Assembly: GCA_002315565.1 (NCBI GenBank)
Contig: DCHD01000027.1
Location: forward strand, 1-8,036
Direction of reading: 5' to 3'
DNA length: 8,036 bases
DNA from: Solobacterium sp. UBA1761
GTDB taxonomy: Bacteria; Bacillota_I; Bacilli_A; Erysipelotrichales; Erysipelotrichaceae
Made by a program: the position numbers and the translations under genes. The notes beneath the pieces were generated by a model. It did no database searches, had not been told where the DNA came from, and saw only the letters and a list, made by a program, of their open reading frames with translations. Shown here one piece after another: positions 7,401-8,036 of this stretch. Every line of letters starts with the position of its first letter. Within the stretch, counting starts at the first letter, position 1.

Positions 7401-8036
7401 TAAATAAAAATATTATCTCATCAAGCGATGGTATAAGGTTGAAACTAGAAGGTGAAACTAAGTATTATTATCGATTCTTTGTCAGATATAATTCTGCAGC
7501 TTATTATTCAGAATATTATGAGGTTGAAACAAATAAGCCAGAATATGAAGTGACACTGAAATATAATGATGGTATTACAGCCGATTCTACAATACAGGTA
7601 GAATATGAAAAGACATATAGTTTGCTTCCTAGACCTATAAGAAACGGATATGAATTTGTAGGCTGGTTCAGTGAAGAGTTAGATGGAGAAAGAGTATATA
7701 ATTCTTCAATATGCAATCTTACAGAAGATCATACTTTATATTGCAGATGGGCTATGAAAAAATATGCAATTGATTATGAACTGGATGAAGGAACGAACAA
7801 TGCAAATAACCCAAGAGAATACTCAATAAACACAAACAAAATTAAACTTAGTGATCCAATTAAAAAGGGAAGTCTGTTTATGGGCTGGTATTCTGATGGT
7901 GAATTAACTAAGAAAATCAGCGAAATAGACACAACAGTGTTAAAAGACCGTACAGTTTACGCAAAATGGGTAGATGTATACGTAAATATTACAGGGTCTA
8001 ACGTACTTTCTTCTGGCAAATCAATACAGCTTAAAG
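4406..8036 (+). CDS. Large secreted protein with C39-like peptidase, SH3-like, CHAP, InlB and Big_2 modules (3' partial)
   Basis: I translated this frame by hand from the ATG at 4406 to the edge: 1210 codons, no stop, so the 3' end is missing. Residues 1-26 are a signal peptide (MKR, hydrophobic core, cleavage after VNA). About 60-212 resembles the C39-like papain fold: Q79 in SQWD, C98 in AGCGWF, H186/H187 in NHHFISLV and D205 in VIDS. About 310-378 looks SH3-like (VWYHV, NLYVY). An InlB repeat covers 382-452, then beta module A (456-575). A CHAP amidase-type domain follows (585-710): C610 in PQCVDL, H668 in YGHVAIY, N682 in HQN, closing YWGVVRP. Next come a small beta domain (719-812, with DVYINGTCVA), beta modules B (815-923) and C (926-1043), InlB repeats at 1047-1116 and 1118-1189, and the start of a Big_2 Ig-like domain (VNITGSN...SIQLK). 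CHAP domains cleave peptidoglycan amide or peptide bonds. The likely role is cell-wall remodelling or a surface hydrolase; the substrate is unknown. Confidence 0.9.
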   Translation, partial: MKRLFVVLISLAFIFSSFPAVNYVNAEETSNAALETQSSGTGELDLIKSGGKISTGVSNEVIPSCGISNARDYIQIYSQWDKDVYERFGSEDFAIAGCGWFAIGHCLQWLRVIDRDFESEEKSNKITDIYNSVNYKYSWEEGSGKGVRPCADQLPSIYSNVSISSTTDIWQVFMNAGAIVANNGNHHFISLVEITPDGNYVHVIDSCVQASLGVYNMYVYRNGSFVKTSTYSDIAVRQVDYTCDVIKNGGKYLRQCGNDYANAGGDYWIEYNVAYSLSKIFSMYNTAPKKYSDIESVNNSKTTINSIYCVKNGETAFFNTVPSSGSENHVYSETSTNVSVLIDYSGTNTKGMVWYHVANDSINGKYANLYVYSKRMTPAQAIIVNFDASGGASGYRNIYPKTLCVQLTGSGGVSKSGYDFDGWYTKASGGTKVTTLDPSKYDKELTLYAHWKEKEVSFGFTDLSERYSVSSNSFTAGKVITANNGVMISNLDAVGMELYSGDKRTYLGRVEEPQSCFSSVQGNEIQDWYTVKSGTANYDGINYSLSANTTYSYRFFAKYNGSYYYSDFSTVTTSGNAAPVVTGSAADQAIAWVKSKVGQAIDVDGNGPQCVDLIKAYYSYLVGYNIRGNAINYTYNELPSGWMRIKGASPQKGDILVYNTPPGNPYGHVAIYESDYSTYHQNLGKCQYVVNDTTYKYDTYENPYWGVVRPNFGTQSTQYYIDINCEITDSTTGARLSEKNPNGMVLCDVYINGTCVATDVGDFYQKYDNGTTYEIKNIRGQNGYTYVKGTGLTGTVTENGCQAVLYLSGPITNAYYTNLYDNVYVHDTDACVGKRIDWTDGTCSSSSDYVGINLYDSSRSLIGTFKENQKGGTTICNAWYAIAENSSELNIKLNPGTTYYYELFYSRGNQVFTSPLESFVTTGAVLEFTYADDTENKVIGVDNLTLGQNISLGSINVGNIDSVGLELYDENKTLLGEAEKDYTEYPDMSATSLSAIFEINKNIISSSDGIRLKLEGETKYYYRFFVRYNSAAYYSEYYEVETNKPEYEVTLKYNDGITADSTIQVEYEKTYSLLPRPIRNGYEFVGWFSEELDGERVYNSSICNLTEDHTLYCRWAMKKYAIDYELDEGTNNANNPREYSINTNKIKLSDPIKKGSLFMGWYSDGELTKKISEIDTTVLKDRTVYAKWVDVYVNITGSNVLSSGKSIQLK
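5549..5761 (+). repeat. InlB B-repeat (protein-level) in the secreted hydrolase
   Basis: Residues 382-452 follow the family pattern: IIVNFDASGG opening, a GYDFDGWYTKASGG core, and a LTLYAHW close. It is a single copy separating the SH3-like region from beta module A. Confidence 0.85.
5771..6130 (+). repeat. Beta module A, first of three related domains
   Basis: Residues about 456-575. Hallmarks shared with modules B and C are a G-[MI]-x-L-Y segment followed by a charged turn and L-G (MELYSGDKRTYLG), then a late Y-x-Y-R-F-F-x-+-Y-N stretch and a closing VTTSG. It looks like an Ig/FN3-type beta sandwich. I do not recognise a named family. It directly precedes the CHAP domain. Confidence 0.6.
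6848..7174 (+). repeat. Beta module B, second of three related domains
   Basis: Residues about 815-923. INLYDSSRSLIG matches the ELY...LG segment of module A, and TTYYYELFYSRGN...FVTTG matches its C-terminal strands. It carries three cysteines (ACVG, GTCSS, TICNA) that modules A and C lack at these places. Confidence 0.55.
7181..7537 (+). repeat. Beta module C, third of three related domains
   Basis: Residues about 926-1043. LELYDENKTLLGEAEKD and KYYYRFFVRYN...YYSEYYEVET align by eye with the corresponding strands of module A (YSYRFFAKYN...YYSDFSTVTT). It has no cysteine. It follows module B with almost no linker and leads into two InlB repeats. Confidence 0.6.
7544..7969 (+). repeat. Two tandem InlB B-repeats near the right edge
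   Basis: Residues 1047-1116 (YEVTLKYNDG opening, GYEFVGW core, TLYCRW close) and 1118-1189 (KYAIDYELDEG opening, LFMGWYSDG core, TVYAKW close). They form a short stalk between module C and the Big_2-type Ig domain that starts at about residue 1192. Confidence 0.85.

Overview
The window is AT-rich and all three genes run on the + strand. The low G+C content, the strong AGGAGG-type ribosome site before the third gene, the InlB/Listeria-Bacteroides type B-repeats and the large secreted CHAP/SH3/Ig-type protein suggest a Gram-positive Bacillota species. It is probably an anaerobic gut- or mouth-associated Erysipelotrichia or Clostridia relative. That assignment is inferred from protein style; no taxonomic marker gene is present.

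Layout. Positions 1-854 hold the 3' end of a secreted protein gene that began upstream: the tail of one InlB B-repeat, two complete repeats and a C-terminal beta-rich module, with no LPXTG anchor. A terminator hairpin follows at 863-895. Positions 1085-4258 hold a complete 1057-residue cytoplasmic P-loop NTPase of STAND/NB-ARC type, with unrecognised N- and C-terminal regions, ending at a strong terminator (4278-4308). An intergenic segment of about 150 bases carries a TATAAT box and a perfect 12-bp inverted repeat (4338-4368). From 4406 to the right edge an uninterrupted reading frame encodes at least 1210 residues of a large secreted protein with no stop inside the window. Its order is signal peptide, C39-like cysteine peptidase domain, SH3-like region, InlB repeat, novel beta module A, CHAP amidase domain, a small beta domain, beta modules B and C, two InlB repeats, and the beginning of a Big_2 Ig-like domain.

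How it fits together. The first and third genes look like cell-surface or secreted proteins that combine adhesive repeats with, in the third, two papain-fold hydrolase domains. The middle gene is separated from both by terminators and so is probably its own transcription unit. Its STAND architecture suits a signal-responsive switch, either regulatory or a lone anti-phage defence protein. Which of these it is cannot be decided from sequence alone. No RNA genes, CRISPR array, insertion sequence or attachment site was seen.
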